Notes: generated by a model from the sequence alone, not told the origin. A stretch of DNA of 34,965 nucleotides from Ignavibacteriota bacterium (GCA_016218065.1 JACRFA010000038.1:1-34965); one strand, 5' to 3'. Numbered from the stretch's first letter, positions 7,743 through 17,376 are shown. Program-made: numbers and translations.

Positions 7743-10229
7743 GTGAGTGAACTGACAGAAACGAGACTTCGCATCATTGCGACCACATGTAGTCTGCTGC
7801 TGCTTTGCGCGTGCGCGGCTGCGCAGAATTCAGACGGCGCACTGAAACTTTGGTACCGGCAACCTGCTGAGACATGGAACGAAGCGTTGCCTATCGGCAA
7901 TGGAAGACTTGCTGCGATGGTCTTCGGCAATCCGGCGATGGAACGGTTGCAGTTGAATGAAGAAACCATCTGGACCGGCCAGCCTCACAACAACATTGTG
8001 GAAAGTCATAGCCTTGTGATTCCACAGCTTCGCCGACTGTTGTTCGAAAAAAAGTATGCACAGGCGCAAGCGCTCGCGAACGAAAAACTCAAGGCGATCC
8101 AAAACGGAATGAGCTACCAGCCTGCCGGAGATCTTTGGCTGCAATTTCCCGGTCATGAGACGGCGACCGGCTACTCACGCGACCTGAACATCGGCAACGC
8201 CACTGCATCCGTGAGCTATAATGTTGCGGGCGTGCGTTACACTCGAACAGCCATCGCATCCCTGGCCGGCGATGTTATCGCGGTTCACTGCAAGGCGAGC
8301 AAAGTGCATGCGCTCGCGTTCACGGTGTTGCTGAATTCCATCCACCAAAACAAAAAGATCTTTGTGCAGGATGGATTGCTGATCTTGACGGGAATGCCGG
8401 GCGTTGCAGAGAAGCTTGAACCGAAAATCCAATTTGAAGTAGATGTAGCAGTATCAACAAACGGCTCGGTTTCTTACACCGACACATCCGTTACTGTTGC
8501 ATCAGCCACAGAAGCGACGATCTATGTTTCGGTTGCAACCAACTTCAAGAACTACCGTGACGTATCTGATGACCCGCATGCAAAAGCGATTGCGCATTTG
8601 AAAAAAGGCATGCAGAAGGATTTCTCAGACCTGTTGGATGAACATATCAAAGCATACCGGAAATATTTCGACCGCGTGAACCTTGATCTGGGCAGCAGTG
8701 AACAAGCAGCGTTGCCGACAGATGAACGTCTGAAAAATTTCAGTGCGCAATTCGATCCTCAGTTGGTTTCGCTGTACTTCCAATTCGGACGCTATCTGAT
8801 GATTGCAGGTTCACAGCCGAATGGCCAGCCAACAAATCTTCAGGGAAAGTGGAACGACAGAACAAATCCACCGTGGGACAGCAAGTACACGATCAACATC
8901 AACACGGAAATGAATTACTGGCCCAGCGAGATCACGAACCTGTCTGAGCTGGGCGAGCCTTTGATCAGCATGTTGAAAGAGCTTTCGGCGACGGGAAGAG
9001 AAAGCGCCGACAAGATGTACAACGCGAGAGGATGGGCGGCGCACCACAACACCGACCTATGGCGTATCACCGGTCCAGTTGATGGAGGTTTCTACGGCAT
9101 GTGGCCGATGGGCGGCGCGTGGCTCTGCAGGCATTTGTGGGAACACTATCAGTTTACCGGCGACAAGAATTTTCTGCGTGAGATATATCCTGTGCTCAAA
9201 GGCGCTGCGACGTTTTATGTGGACGCGTTACAACACGAGCCTGACCATAACTGGTTGGTTGTTACTCCATCAATGAGCCCGGAGAATTCTTATATGAAGG
9301 ATTCTGCCGGCAACGCGATCAGTTTGACGTACGGCGCGACCATGGACAACCAGATAGTGTTTGAACTTTTCTCCAACACAATCCGTGCGGCCGGCGTTTT
9401 GAACATCGACGCGTCGTTTGCCGATACAGTGCAGCGAAAGAAGAATTTCCTGCCGCCTATGCAAATTGGACAGTTCGGGCAATTGCAGGAATGGATTCAT
9501 GATTGGGATAGAGAGAACGACAAGCACAGACATATCTCCCATCTGTACGGACTCTTTCCCTCCAACCAAATTTCACCTTACAGGAATCCTGAGTTGTTCG
9601 CTGCAGCCAAGAACACATTGCTCAGTCGCGGCGACATTTCTACCGGATGGAGCATGGGATGGAAAGTAAATTTCTGGGCGAGGATGAAAGATGGCAACCA
9701 CGCATATCAGTTGATCAAGAATCAATTGACTCTGGTTCCCTCTGATAGACAGAAGGGAGATGGAGGTACGTACCCAAACTTGTTTGACGCGCATCCACCT
9801 TTTCAGATTGATGGCAACTTCGGTTGCACGGCAGGCATTGCAGAAATGTTGCTGCAAAGTCACGATGGCAGCATTGAAATTCTGCCGGCGCTGCCCGATG
9901 AGTGGAAAAGCGGCAGCGTGAAAGGATTGATCGCGAGAGGCGGGTTCACCGTGGACATCGAGTGGAAGAACAACAAAGTCACGCGGCTTTCTCTCTTCTC
10001 AAAGCTGGGAGGCAATTGTAGAATAAGAATCGACGCTGCAGCGACGCCGCTCAGGAGTGATCTGGTTCTGGCCAAGGGAGAGAATCAGAATTCTTTCTTT
10101 TTCGTTGATGAGATTGCAGCCCCGCTGATCAACAAAAATGTTTCGTTGCAGCAACCATCAGTCCGACCTACTCATGAGTACGATCTGCCGACGCAAGCGA
10201 GTGGTTCTTATGAGATCTCTTTTGAATAG
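7743..10229 (+). CDS. Glycoside hydrolase family 95 (alpha-L-fucosidase-like)
   Basis: An 828-residue exported glycosidase, predicted to release fucose (or galactose, seen in some GH95 enzymes) from glycans. Family hallmarks are [57 protein letters not shown] and HHNTDLWR. By comparison with Bifidobacterium AfcA the catalytic set appears present: N385/N387 in the NIN motif, E514 in SPENSY and D690 in QIDGNFG (mapping inferred). The GTG at 7743 gives a signal peptide ([20 protein letters not shown]); TTG 7734 would add three residues. The cysteines could make it a lipoprotein, though the lipobox is not canonical. It is monocistronic, with no SusCD pair or other glycan genes nearby. Confidence 0.92.
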   Translation: MSELTETRLRIIATTCSLLLLCACAAAQNSDGALKLWYRQPAETWNEALPIGNGRLAAMVFGNPAMERLQLNEETIWTGQPHNNIVESHSLVIPQLRRLLFEKKYAQAQALANEKLKAIQNGMSYQPAGDLWLQFPGHETATGYSRDLNIGNATASVSYNVAGVRYTRTAIASLAGDVIAVHCKASKVHALAFTVLLNSIHQNKKIFVQDGLLILTGMPGVAEKLEPKIQFEVDVAVSTNGSVSYTDTSVTVASATEATIYVSVATNFKNYRDVSDDPHAKAIAHLKKGMQKDFSDLLDEHIKAYRKYFDRVNLDLGSSEQAALPTDERLKNFSAQFDPQLVSLYFQFGRYLMIAGSQPNGQPTNLQGKWNDRTNPPWDSKYTININTEMNYWPSEITNLSELGEPLISMLKELSATGRESADKMYNARGWAAHHNTDLWRITGPVDGGFYGMWPMGGAWLCRHLWEHYQFTGDKNFLREIYPVLKGAATFYVDALQHEPDHNWLVVTPSMSPENSYMKDSAGNAISLTYGATMDNQIVFELFSNTIRAAGVLNIDASFADTVQRKKNFLPPMQIGQFGQLQEWIHDWDRENDKHRHISHLYGLFPSNQISPYRNPELFAAAKNTLLSRGDISTGWSMGWKVNFWARMKDGNHAYQLIKNQLTLVPSDRQKGDGGTYPNLFDAHPPFQIDGNFGCTAGIAEMLLQSHDGSIEILPALPDEWKSGSVKGLIARGGFTVDIEWKNNKVTRLSLFSKLGGNCRIRIDAAATPLRSDLVLAKGENQNSFFFVDEIAAPLINKNVSLQQPSVRPTHEYDLPTQASGSYEISFE

Positions 10230-10291
10230 AAGTGCGAGTGTGAGAGAGGCACGTTTTCCTTGCCTCCCAACAGAATTCGAGGTACCTTTTG

Positions 10292-10486
10292 ATGAGTGAA
10301 GAACCGGCAGGAGCATCAATGAAACAAGAGACTCTTGCTCTGCTGAAGATACTCACTCGGAGCCAACAAGATATCCGGCGAGGTAAGCTTAAGACGCTGG
10401 ACGCAGCCCGCGCTTCACTCGAACGCCGAATCCGGAATTTCAAGAATGAACAAGAGGCCACATCCCGCCCGAACTGGATAATGTAG
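10292..10486 (+). CDS. Putative antitoxin fragment of a type II toxin-antitoxin pair
   Basis: A 64-residue reading frame with ATG at 10292 and TAG at 10484-10486. The helix LALLKILTRSQQDIRRGKLKTLDAARASLERRIRNF resembles the toxin-binding C-terminal region of short Phd/RelB-type antitoxins. A DNA-binding N-terminal domain is not evident, so it may already be truncated. It overlaps, in another frame, the toxin remnant that follows. Function is inferred from that neighbour. Confidence 0.45.
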   Translation: MSEEPAGASMKQETLALLKILTRSQQDIRRGKLKTLDAARASLERRIRNFKNEQEATSRPNWIM

Positions 10487-10626
10487 GCGTTTCGCAATTT
10501 CGTGAAGTGAGATTTAAGCCGTACAGAATCTTCTACAGCGTTGAGCAAATAAACGTCAATGTCCACTGCGTTCTTGACGGCCGACGGGACATGCAGACTC
10601 TGCTCCACGAGCGTTTGCTCCGTTAG
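10450..10626 (+). pseudogene. Truncated RelE/ParE-family toxin
   Basis: The frame from 10450 to TAG 10624-10626 encodes 58 residues without an in-frame start: GHIPPELDNVGVSQFREVRF, KPYRIFYSVEQINVNV, HCVLDGRRDMQTLLHERLLR. This is the C-terminal half of a RelE/ParE toxin: the G-x-x-x-P-E-L entry, the R-E-x-x-F-x-P-Y-R-I-x-Y strand, and the terminal GRRD..LL..RLLR helix. The N-terminal helices are missing and a TGA (10447-10449) closes the frame upstream. A deletion seems to have fused antitoxin and toxin remains in different frames. Confidence 0.7.
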
Positions 10627-10657
10627 ACCAGCAACACACAACGAACCCTAATCAGCC

Positions 10658-12313
10658 ATGAAACGCTTCGCCTCATCCTTCACCTCAACCTTACTCTCAA
10701 CTTTCTTCCTGCTCTTCGTCCTCTCCTCCGTCTCCTTCTCGCAGACCACAACCATCGGCGGTGTTGTGAGAGACAGCGTAACGCTGGCAGTGCTCGACTC
10801 GGCACGCGTCGATATCGTCAACGCAGCAAACAGCAGCGAACACTATACGGTATTCACAAACAATTTCGGCGTTTGGTCGCACACATTTATTAGCAACGGC
10901 GTCGATGACCGCGACGGACTGCCGACTTCGTTCTCGCTCGAACAGAATTATCCGAATCCATTCAACCCATCGACGAACATCGGGTTCTTTGTTCACAGCG
11001 GCGGGACAGTGACGCTGCGGGTGTACTCTGTACTAGGACAACTGCTCGATGCGCGCAGCACGACTCTTACGCCCGGCGGGTATAACATTCCGTGGACGAG
11101 CAAAGGCGCGGCCGGAGCGTTGTTTTACTCTCTTGAAATGAACGGACAGCGCCTGACACGAAAAATGATTCAGCTCGACGGAGGCGCTTCCGGTGGACTC
11201 GGCGATCCGACACTCACGCACAGTGTCGCTCCCGTATCGCCATCCGACCGAATGCTGGCAGACTATCGCGTTACGGTTTCGAAGTTCGGCTACGAGCCTG
11301 ATTCGACCACGGTTCCTCTCGCCAACAACTCGAACATCGACTTCCGCATTCAGACGATTCATCGCCGGGCGTTTCTCATCGATCTGCACAACGATGTGAT
11401 GGAGATTGCCGTCGGCGGCTATCAGCTCGGAGTCCGACACACGACAAATCACTCCGACCTTCCGCGGTTCTTCGACGGCGGCGTTGACGCGCAGATGTTC
11501 GCCATCTGGCCTAGCCCGACACAGTTTCCGTCTGCAGGCTATGCGCGCTCGATTCAGATGATCGATTCGTTCGACGTGCAAGTGACGCGCAACGCACCGT
11601 TGTTCGCCCAGGCGCGCACATCTGCCGAGATTGAGCAGGTCGCCGCATCGGGGAAGATGGTCGGCATTCTCGGCGTCGAAGGCGGACACGCCATCGAAGA
11701 CAATCTGAACAAGCTGATCGCATTGTACCAGCGCGGCGCTCGCTATCTCACGATCACATGGAACAACAGTACATCGTGGGCGACTGCTGCCGCAGACGCA
11801 CAATCGGCAACGCGGGGACTCTCCGAGTTCGGTCGTCAGGTCATCAGAACGATGGACTCGCTCGGCATGATCATCGACGTGTCGCACACAGGCATCAAGA
11901 CCATCGAAGACATTTTGCAAACCTCGACCAAGCCGATCATCGCCAGTCATTCGGGCGCCCGCGCACTTCGCAATCACTATCGCAATCTCACCGACGCGCA
12001 GCTCACCGCGATTGCACAGCGCGGCGGCGTCGTGGGCGTGGTGTTCTATCCTCCATTCCTCTCCGCATCATCGACCGTCAACATCGACACCGTCATCCGG
12101 CACATCGACTACATCAAGAACCTCGTCGGCATCGATCACGTCGCTTTAGGCTCTGACTTTGATGGCATTGAAGTGACACCCGTCGGACTTGAGAACGTCA
12201 CGAAATTTCCTAGCTTGACTCTGGCACTACTCCGACGCGGGTACACATCCACCGACGTGAAAAAAATTCTGGGGGAGAACTACATGCGTGTGTTCAGAGT
12301 TGTTTGTCAGTAA
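10658..12313 (+). CDS. Exported M19 (renal-type) dipeptidase with an internal T9SS-type sorting domain
   Basis: 551 residues. A signal peptide (to about 28, VSFSQ) is followed by the start of a carboxypeptidase-regulatory-like fold (GGVVRDSVTLAVLDSARVDI). A sorting-domain module comes next (about 92-172: FSLEQNYPNPFNPSTNI, VYSVLGQLLDA, GALFYSLEMNGQRLTRKMI). The regulatory fold then seems to resume (DYRVTVSKFGYEPDSTTV). The peptidase M19 domain is at about 240-551. Its zinc ligands are all present: H244 and D246 (IDLHNDV), E341 (VEGGHAI), H410 (DVSHTG), H431 (ASHSG), plus D500 (GSDFDG). It should hydrolyse dipeptides outside the cytoplasm. The sorting signature is normally C-terminal and cleaved; here it is in the middle and nothing like it is at the C-terminus (MRVFRVVCQ). 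Confidence 0.88.
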   Translation: MKRFASSFTSTLLSTFFLLFVLSSVSFSQTTTIGGVVRDSVTLAVLDSARVDIVNAANSSEHYTVFTNNFGVWSHTFISNGVDDRDGLPTSFSLEQNYPNPFNPSTNIGFFVHSGGTVTLRVYSVLGQLLDARSTTLTPGGYNIPWTSKGAAGALFYSLEMNGQRLTRKMIQLDGGASGGLGDPTLTHSVAPVSPSDRMLADYRVTVSKFGYEPDSTTVPLANNSNIDFRIQTIHRRAFLIDLHNDVMEIAVGGYQLGVRHTTNHSDLPRFFDGGVDAQMFAIWPSPTQFPSAGYARSIQMIDSFDVQVTRNAPLFAQARTSAEIEQVAASGKMVGILGVEGGHAIEDNLNKLIALYQRGARYLTITWNNSTSWATAAADAQSATRGLSEFGRQVIRTMDSLGMIIDVSHTGIKTIEDILQTSTKPIIASHSGARALRNHYRNLTDAQLTAIAQRGGVVGVVFYPPFLSASSTVNIDTVIRHIDYIKNLVGIDHVALGSDFDGIEVTPVGLENVTKFPSLTLALLRRGYTSTDVKKILGENYMRVFRVVCQ

Positions 12314-12440
12314 GCATCACGCCAGAAACGTGGAAACAGCTTTGCGCTCTCAATTCTGAAAACGCTTCTCTCAAAAATGCCAAAGCCGATGTTGGTGTCC
12401 GCATAATCAAGCCGATTTGGGCAGAAATCTGGAGGCATAC

Positions 12441-12512
12441 ATGTTGCGCTCTCTCACCAAGGCCGGAAAATACTCACTGCTGAAGCTTCCATCATGCATG
12501 AACTTTCGATAG
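12441..12512 (+). other. Possible 23-residue leader ORF overlapping the hypA start
   Basis: The ATG at 12441 follows GGAGG (12431-12435) at good spacing and reads MLRSLTKAGKYSLLKLPSCMNFR to TAG at 12510. It overlaps the start of hypA (12494) in another frame. hypA itself has only a weak site (TGAAG), so reinitiation from this leader is conceivable. It could also be chance. Confidence 0.3.
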
Positions 12513-12853
12513 CACAGAGTGTTGTCGATATCGTGCTGCAACACGTTTCGGCAGACGAGGCGCATCGCGTGAAGGCGGTGTTTCTTAAGGTGGGAGACTT
12601 AGCAGGCGTCGTGCCTGATTCTTTGGAATTCGGCTTCACAGCAATTACCGCAGGAACCGCGCTGGAGAACGCGAAGCTCAGGATTGAGCGCATCCCGTTC
12701 ACGATACGATGCTTGCGATGCGGAGCGACATCCACGCAGGAGATCGGCATCTCCATCTGCGCACAATGTGGAAGCTTGGAGACGACAACAATCGGTGGCA
12801 CAGAACTGCATATCACAGAGATTGAAGTAAACGATCCGGAGGAAACATCATGA
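12494..12853 (+). CDS. hypA: Hydrogenase nickel metallochaperone HypA
   Basis: A 119-residue nickel chaperone that works with HypB to load Ni into the hydrogenase large subunit. It begins MHELSIAQSVVDIV; H2 and the adjacent E3 are the nickel-site residues. The zinc-binding ribbon has two CxxC pairs, C73/C76 and C89/C92. Length matches the family. It opens the hyp-hox gene cluster and overlaps hypB by ATGA, so the two are translationally coupled. A promoter must lie in 12314-12493, but no convincing consensus was recognised there. Confidence 0.95.
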   Translation: MHELSIAQSVVDIVLQHVSADEAHRVKAVFLKVGDLAGVVPDSLEFGFTAITAGTALENAKLRIERIPFTIRCLRCGATSTQEIGISICAQCGSLETTTIGGTELHITEIEVNDPEETS

Positions 12854-13515
12854 GCGTGATTACGATCGAGCGAAAGGTGCTGGAGAAGAACGACGAGGTT
12901 GCGCGTCAGAACCGGACTGCATTCGCGCAGCGGAACATCTTCACGATCAATCTGGTCAGTTCGCCGGGCGCCGGCAAGACGAGTCTTGTCGAGAAGACGC
13001 TGGAGACGCTGAAAGGCCGCGTGAACATTGCGGTCGTCGAAGGGGATGTGCAGACGGATTTGGATGCGCAGCGTGTCGCAAAATATTCCGTGCCCGTGGT
13101 GCAGATAGTCACCAACGGCGCGTGTCATCTGGAAGCGAAGCTCGTGCAGGACGCCCTGGTGAATCTCAATCTGACCAATATCAATCTGCTCATTATCGAA
13201 AACGTCGGCAACCTTGTGTGTCCGGCGAACTACGATCTTGGCGAACACGCGAAGGTGGTTGTTGCGAGCACAACAGAAGGTGATGACAAGCCGCTGAAGT
13301 ATCCGGCGATGTTTAGGAACGCATCGGCGCTCATCATCAACAAGACGGATCTTCTTCCCTACCTGCCGTGCAGCATCGACGCGCTAAAGCTCAACGCGCT
13401 CAGCATCAACCCGTCGCTCGAGATTTTCGAGACTTCATGCACGACAGGCAAAGGAATTGAACCGTGGTGCCGCTGGCTTGAAAAGCGATCCGTCAAAGAG
13501 ACCGGCGCACGCTGA
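12850..13515 (+). CDS. hypB: Hydrogenase/nickel-insertion GTPase HypB
   Basis: A 221-residue SIMIBI GTPase that drives nickel insertion into the HoxH precursor. The P-loop SPGAGKTS lies near residue 40. Further motifs are EGDVQTDLDAQR, the metal-site NGACHLEA, ENVGNLVCPANYDLGE, and the base-specificity NKTD. The N-terminus lacks the CxxCGC motif and any histidine-rich nickel-storage tract found in some HypB proteins, so it probably relies on HypA for nickel delivery. GGAGGAAA precedes the ATG. Neighbouring hox genes follow within 25 bases. HypC, D, E and F are not in this window. Confidence 0.95.
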   Translation: MSVITIERKVLEKNDEVARQNRTAFAQRNIFTINLVSSPGAGKTSLVEKTLETLKGRVNIAVVEGDVQTDLDAQRVAKYSVPVVQIVTNGACHLEAKLVQDALVNLNLTNINLLIIENVGNLVCPANYDLGEHAKVVVASTTEGDDKPLKYPAMFRNASALIINKTDLLPYLPCSIDALKLNALSINPSLEIFETSCTTGKGIEPWCRWLEKRSVKETGAR

Positions 13516-13539
13516 GATGAAAACGAACAGATCATACCT

Positions 13540-14058
13540 ATGAGTCGAGTAGAATCAAAATCAACCCATCCATCCGGAGACAACCGATTCAAGCTTCTTG
13601 ATCGCGCCATAACGAAGCACAACGCGACCGGCAATGCGCTTATCGAAGTGTTACACGCCGCGCAAGGGATTTTCGGTTATCTCGAAAACGATCTTCTCAT
13701 CTACATCGCCCACAAACTCAAGCTCCCACTCAGTCGCGTCTATGGCGTTGCGACGTTCTATCATTTCTTCCGTCTGAAGCCGAACGGCAAGCATGCGTTT
13801 GTACTCTGCACCGGAACAGCATGCTATGTGAAGGGCGCCGGGGCAATTCAACAGAAGCTCGAACATCATTGCAACGTGAAGTTCGGCGAGACCACGCCCG
13901 ACAAGAACATCTCGCTCATCTCGGCGCGCTGCGTCGGGTCATGCGGACTTGCGCCGGTCGCGGTACTCGACAACGCCGTCGTCGGCAAACTGACGCCCGA
14001 GACCGCCTTACAGCGCGTGAAGCAATGGGAAGAAAAGTCTGAGGAGGTTCCGTCATGA
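13540..14058 (+). CDS. hoxE: NAD-linked hydrogenase diaphorase subunit HoxE (NuoE-like)
   Basis: A 172-residue thioredoxin-fold [2Fe-2S] subunit related to NuoE of complex I. Cluster cysteines are C90 and C95 ([11 protein letters not shown]) and C131 and C135 ([10 protein letters not shown]). It passes electrons between the diaphorase module and either the hydrogenase or an external carrier. The five-subunit HoxEFUYH form contrasts with HoxFUYH enzymes lacking HoxE. It overlaps hoxF by four bases (ATGA), with GAGGAGG-type purines inside its own 3' end serving as hoxF ribosome binding site. It could be mislabelled nuoE in isolation; the context settles it. Confidence 0.92.
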   Translation: MSRVESKSTHPSGDNRFKLLDRAITKHNATGNALIEVLHAAQGIFGYLENDLLIYIAHKLKLPLSRVYGVATFYHFFRLKPNGKHAFVLCTGTACYVKGAGAIQQKLEHHCNVKFGETTPDKNISLISARCVGSCGLAPVAVLDNAVVGKLTPETALQRVKQWEEKSEEVPS

Positions 14059-15689
14059 CACTCGAAGACCTGAACGAGCTTGCCGAAAAGGAACTTGAGC
14101 GGCAGAAGAATTTTAAGAATCGACTCCTCTATTGTTCGGCCGCCGGTTGCGTTTCATGCGGCAGCAACGCGACGCGCGACGCGTTCAAGAAATCGCTGAA
14201 GGAGAAAGGTCTCGACAAGGAAGTTGAAGTGCTCGGCACCGGCTGCATGGGACTGTGCGGTGAAGGCCCGCTCGTCAAAGTCGGATCGGATGATACACTC
14301 TACCAGCGTGTTGATGAGAACGCTGCAGCGCGCATCGTTGATGAGCATCTGCTCAACGCCAACAAGGTTGCAGAGAACCTGATTAACCCTGACGATCCGT
14401 TCTTTGCTTCGCAGATGAAGATCGTGTTGGAGAACTGCGGCAAGATCAACGCGGAGAGCATCGAAGAGTACATTGCAGCCGGCGGCTATCAGGCGCTGGC
14501 GAAGGCGCTCACGGAAATGTCGCAGGACGAAGTGATCGACGAAGTGCGAAAGAGCGGACTCCGCGGCCGAGGCGGCGCGGGATATCCGACCGGACTGAAG
14601 TGGGGCATCGTCCGCAAAGCCAAGGGCGATCAGAAGTACGTTATCTGCAACGCGGATGAAGGCGATCCCGGCGCGTTCATGGATCGCAGCGTGTTGGAGG
14701 GAGATCCGCATCGCATTCTGGAAGGCATGGCGCTCGCAGGCTACGCCGTCGGCGCGAGTCAGGGCTACATCTATGTTCGCGCAGAGTATCCGATGGCCAT
14801 CGAACGGCTGAAGCTTGCGATCAAACATGCAGAGCGCCTCGGATTGCTCGGCAATCGCATCTTCGAGTCGCAATTCAACTTCCGCATTGACTTGCGCATT
14901 GGCGCCGGCGCGTTCGTGTGCGGAGAAGAGACGGCGCTCATCCGTTCGATTGAGGGGCGTCGCGGCCGTCCGCGTCCGCGTCCTCCGTATCCTTCCGAAA
15001 AAGGATTGTTCGGCGCACCAACGTTGCTCAACAATGTGGAAACGTACGCGAACATCGCGCCCATTATCAATCGCGGCAGCGCCTGGTTCGCAAGCATCGG
15101 AACGCCGAAGAGTACAGGCACAAAAGTGTTCGCGCTCGCAGGCAAGATCAAGAACACAGGACTCATCGAAGTGCCGATGGGTATTCCGCTGCGCAAGATT
15201 ATCTTTGATATCGGCGGCGGGACTCCTGAAGGAACGGAATTCAAAGCAGCTCAAACCGGCGGACCATCGGGAGGCTGCATTCCCAATGACCACCTGGACA
15301 TTCCTGTCGATTATGAATCTCTCGCCACCGTTGGTTCCATCATGGGCAGCGGCGGAATGATCGTGATGGATTCGGAGTCGAGAATGGTCGACGTTGCCAA
15401 GTACTTCATGGAGTTCTGTGCCGATGAATCGTGCGGCAAGTGTGTTCCCTGCCGCGTCGGCACGAAGCACATCTATCTGCTGCTCGACAAGATTTCCAAC
15501 GGCAAGGCAACGCAGGATGACATTGCACTGCTCGAAGAGTTGTGCGTGATGGTGAAGGAAACAAGTTTGTGCGGACTCGGGCAATCCGCCCCGAACCCCG
15601 TGCTGTCAACGCTCCGCTTTTTCAGGCATGAATATGAGGAGTTGTTGAAGCCGGCTTTACATTTTGAGCAAAGCGAAAAATCGCGATGA
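14055..15689 (+). CDS. hoxF: Hydrogenase diaphorase subunit HoxF (NuoF-like, NAD(H)/FMN)
   Basis: 544 residues. An N-terminal thioredoxin-like [2Fe-2S] domain ([13 protein letters not shown], then [11 protein letters not shown]) precedes the NuoF core. Core motifs are [14 protein letters not shown] (about 170-183; NADH/FMN site), [14 protein letters not shown] and [20 protein letters not shown]. The [4Fe-4S] cysteines are in [10 protein letters not shown] (about 458-466), with the fourth in SLCGLGQ (about 506). It oxidises NADH or reduces NAD+ for the hydrogenase. Length fits HoxF of cyanobacteria and other group 3d enzymes. A 121-base spacer with a weak hairpin (TTAGTC/GACTAA, 15700-15718) follows before hoxU. 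Confidence 0.95.
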   Translation: MTLEDLNELAEKELERQKNFKNRLLYCSAAGCVSCGSNATRDAFKKSLKEKGLDKEVEVLGTGCMGLCGEGPLVKVGSDDTLYQRVDENAAARIVDEHLLNANKVAENLINPDDPFFASQMKIVLENCGKINAESIEEYIAAGGYQALAKALTEMSQDEVIDEVRKSGLRGRGGAGYPTGLKWGIVRKAKGDQKYVICNADEGDPGAFMDRSVLEGDPHRILEGMALAGYAVGASQGYIYVRAEYPMAIERLKLAIKHAERLGLLGNRIFESQFNFRIDLRIGAGAFVCGEETALIRSIEGRRGRPRPRPPYPSEKGLFGAPTLLNNVETYANIAPIINRGSAWFASIGTPKSTGTKVFALAGKIKNTGLIEVPMGIPLRKIIFDIGGGTPEGTEFKAAQTGGPSGGCIPNDHLDIPVDYESLATVGSIMGSGGMIVMDSESRMVDVAKYFMEFCADESCGKCVPCRVGTKHIYLLLDKISNGKATQDDIALLEELCVMVKETSLCGLGQSAPNPVLSTLRFFRHEYEELLKPALHFEQSEKSR

Positions 15690-15810
15690 TAGGATTTTGT
15701 TAGTCCCTTTGTGACTAAACGCGAGTTACCTTATATGGCGTCAATAACAAATACTTATTTGAACGAACGCGGGTAGCAGATTCTTCGCTTCGCTCAGAAT
15801 TGAAAAACAC

Positions 15811-16545
15811 ATGGCAATCTTAACTCTTACAATCAACGGCGAACACGTGAGCGGCAAGGACGATGAGTCGCTGCTCGACATCGCTCGCCAACACGATGTC
15901 CACATCCCCACACTGTGTCACCTCGACGGCCTATCGGATGTCGGCGCGTGCAGGTTGTGTCTGGTGGAAGTCGAAGGCCAATCGAAGCTCTTTCCGGCGT
16001 GCACGACGAAGCCGCAGGAGGGCATGGTCATCCGTACAGACACCGAGCGTCTGAAAAAATATCGCCGCACAATCATTGAACTGCTCGCGTCGGAAGGGAA
16101 CCATCAGTGCGCAGTCTGCGTGGTGAATAATCATTGCGAGCTGCAGAATCTCGCGTATGACGTCGACTTGCAGTACGTTCGCTTCCCGTATCTCTATCCG
16201 AAGAAAGAACTCGACGCGACACACGAAGATTTTGTGATCGATAGAAATCGTTGCGTACTCTGCACGCGCTGCGTTCGTGTCTGCCATGAAGTGGAAGGCG
16301 CACACACGTGGGATATCGCGGGCCGCGGCATCGACTGCACGATCATCGCCGACATGAATCAGCCGTGGGGTACGTCGGCAAGTTGTACATCGTGCGGAAA
16401 GTGCGTGCGCGTATGCCCGACCGGCGCGTTGTTTGAGAAGGGACAAACTGTTGCAGAGATGGAGAAGCAGCGCGACTTTCTGAAGTACATTGTTCACGCC
16501 CGCCAGAAACGCGAGTGGGTGGCGGAACAGATCGAAGAAGAATAG
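15811..16545 (+). CDS. hoxU: Hydrogenase diaphorase subunit HoxU (NuoG N-terminal-like)
   Basis: A 244-residue iron-sulfur subunit wiring HoxF to HoxY. In order: a plant-type [2Fe-2S] domain ([15 protein letters not shown]... PACTTK), a His-Cys3 [4Fe-4S] motif ([15 protein letters not shown]), and a two-cluster ferredoxin domain ([13 protein letters not shown] and [17 protein letters not shown]). It has the normal HoxU length and lacks the long molybdopterin-like region of NuoG, as expected for group 3d. The stop at 16543 is followed by an AT-rich palindromic spacer before hoxY. Confidence 0.95.
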   Translation: MAILTLTINGEHVSGKDDESLLDIARQHDVHIPTLCHLDGLSDVGACRLCLVEVEGQSKLFPACTTKPQEGMVIRTDTERLKKYRRTIIELLASEGNHQCAVCVVNNHCELQNLAYDVDLQYVRFPYLYPKKELDATHEDFVIDRNRCVLCTRCVRVCHEVEGAHTWDIAGRGIDCTIIADMNQPWGTSASCTSCGKCVRVCPTGALFEKGQTVAEMEKQRDFLKYIVHARQKREWVAEQIEEE

Positions 16546-16551
16546 AAACAG

Positions 16552-16619
16552 AATTGACCATTGACTATTGATTGTTGACAGTTGATCGTTAACGAATAGT
16601 CAATGGGCAACGGTCAATT
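16552..16619. repeat. AT-rich palindromic spacer between hoxU and hoxY
   Basis: Inner arms CATTGACTATT (16559-16569) and AATAGTCAATG (16595-16605) and outer arms AATTGACC (16552-16559) and GGTCAATT (16612-16619) form a large imperfect stem. The same words (TTGACTATTG, TTGATCGTT, GTTGACAGTTGAT) recur near 6251-6285 (complement) and 19754-19786, so this is a repeated type of spacer. Confidence 0.6.
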
Positions 16620-16664
16620 GTTAATTCCTAATTGTGAACGTTGAATTGTGAATGGTGAATAAGA

Positions 16665-17201
16665 ATGAAGCCAAGAGTCGCTACGGTGTGGCTGGGAGGA
16701 TGCTCCGGCTGCCACATGTCGTTTCTCGACATGGATGAACGGCTGATTGAGCTGGCAGACAAAATCGAGCTTGTGTATTCGCCAATTGCTGACGTGAAGC
16801 AATTTCCAATGAACGTCGATGTCGCGCTTGTCGAGGGTGCAGTCTCCAACAACGAGAACGAAGAGTTGGCGCATCTCATCCGCCGGAATGCAAAGTTCGT
16901 GCTGTCGTTCGGCGATTGTGCAACGACGGGCAATGTGACCGCGATGCGCAATCAGTTCAGTCCCGACGAGATCATCCATCGAGCATACGTCGAGCTTGCC
17001 GAAGCCGATCCGACAATTCCGTCGGAGTTCATGACTATCGCGAAGCTGCTGCCGCAGGCAAAGCCGCTGCACGAGGTGATCCCGGTCGACGGATTTCTTC
17101 ACGGTTGTCCGCCGACTCCCGATCAGATCTGGTTTGCGGTGAGCGAGTTGCTTGCGGGCAGAACGCCGGTGTTGCCGAACGCGTATTTGCGCTATGGATG
17201 A
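16665..17201 (+). CDS. hoxY: NiFe hydrogenase small subunit HoxY
   Basis: A 178-residue cytoplasmic small subunit carrying only the proximal [4Fe-4S] cluster, as in group 3d. Ligand candidates are C13 and C16 ([11 protein letters not shown]), the cysteine of [10 protein letters not shown] and that of [11 protein letters not shown]. There is no twin-arginine signal and no medial or distal cluster domain, which fits a soluble NAD-linked enzyme. The ATG at 16665 lies in AATAAGAATG with a poor ribosome binding site. A 295-base gap holding a MITE-like element separates it from hoxH. Confidence 0.94.
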   Translation: MKPRVATVWLGGCSGCHMSFLDMDERLIELADKIELVYSPIADVKQFPMNVDVALVEGAVSNNENEELAHLIRRNAKFVLSFGDCATTGNVTAMRNQFSPDEIIHRAYVELAEADPTIPSEFMTIAKLLPQAKPLHEVIPVDGFLHGCPPTPDQIWFAVSELLAGRTPVLPNAYLRYG

Positions 17202-17237
17202 AGAGCGTTCACCGCGATTGAGATGCAATTGAACTAA

Positions 17238-17376
17238 CAGGATGCTGAAAAAGAAAGAACCGATCCACGAAGAACACGAAGGTGCACGAAGACTCTTCTG
17301 ATACTAGCAAAAAGCACTTCTTAGTGTCCCTTCGTGAACTTCGTGGATAAGAATAGCGGGGTTTTTCAACAACCTG
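17238..17376. mobile_element. MITE-like element between hoxY and hoxH with 4-bp target duplication
   Basis: Imperfect terminal repeats CAGGATGCTGAAAAAG (17238-17253) and GTTTTTCAACAACCTG (17361-17376) are flanked on both sides by CTAA (17234-17237 and 17377-17380), a likely target-site duplication. Inside is a second inverted repeat, ATCCACGAAGAACACGAAG (17263-17281) against CTTCGTGAACTTCGTGGAT (17330-17348), with 17 of 19 bases pairing. It is non-coding, 139 bases. Confidence 0.65.

Noticed and set aside
7743-10229. GH95 gene as part of a SusCD polysaccharide-utilisation locus
   Set aside because: No SusC/SusD pair, regulator or other glycosidase is adjacent; the TonB receptor at 179 is FecA-like and several kilobases away.
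14154-15584. 476-codon minus-strand frame opposite hoxF
   Set aside because: Arg/Ala/His-rich nonsense composition, antisense to an unmistakable hoxF; a shadow frame.
15700-15718. Hairpin TTAGTC/GACTAA between hoxF and hoxU as a terminator
   Set aside because: Only six pairs, AT-rich and without a T-run; unlikely to stop transcription inside the operon.
13540-16545. Interpretation as part of respiratory complex I (nuoEFG)
   Set aside because: The NuoG-like protein is only 244 residues and is followed by hoxY, hoxH and a maturation protease, with hypAB upstream: a group 3d hydrogenase.
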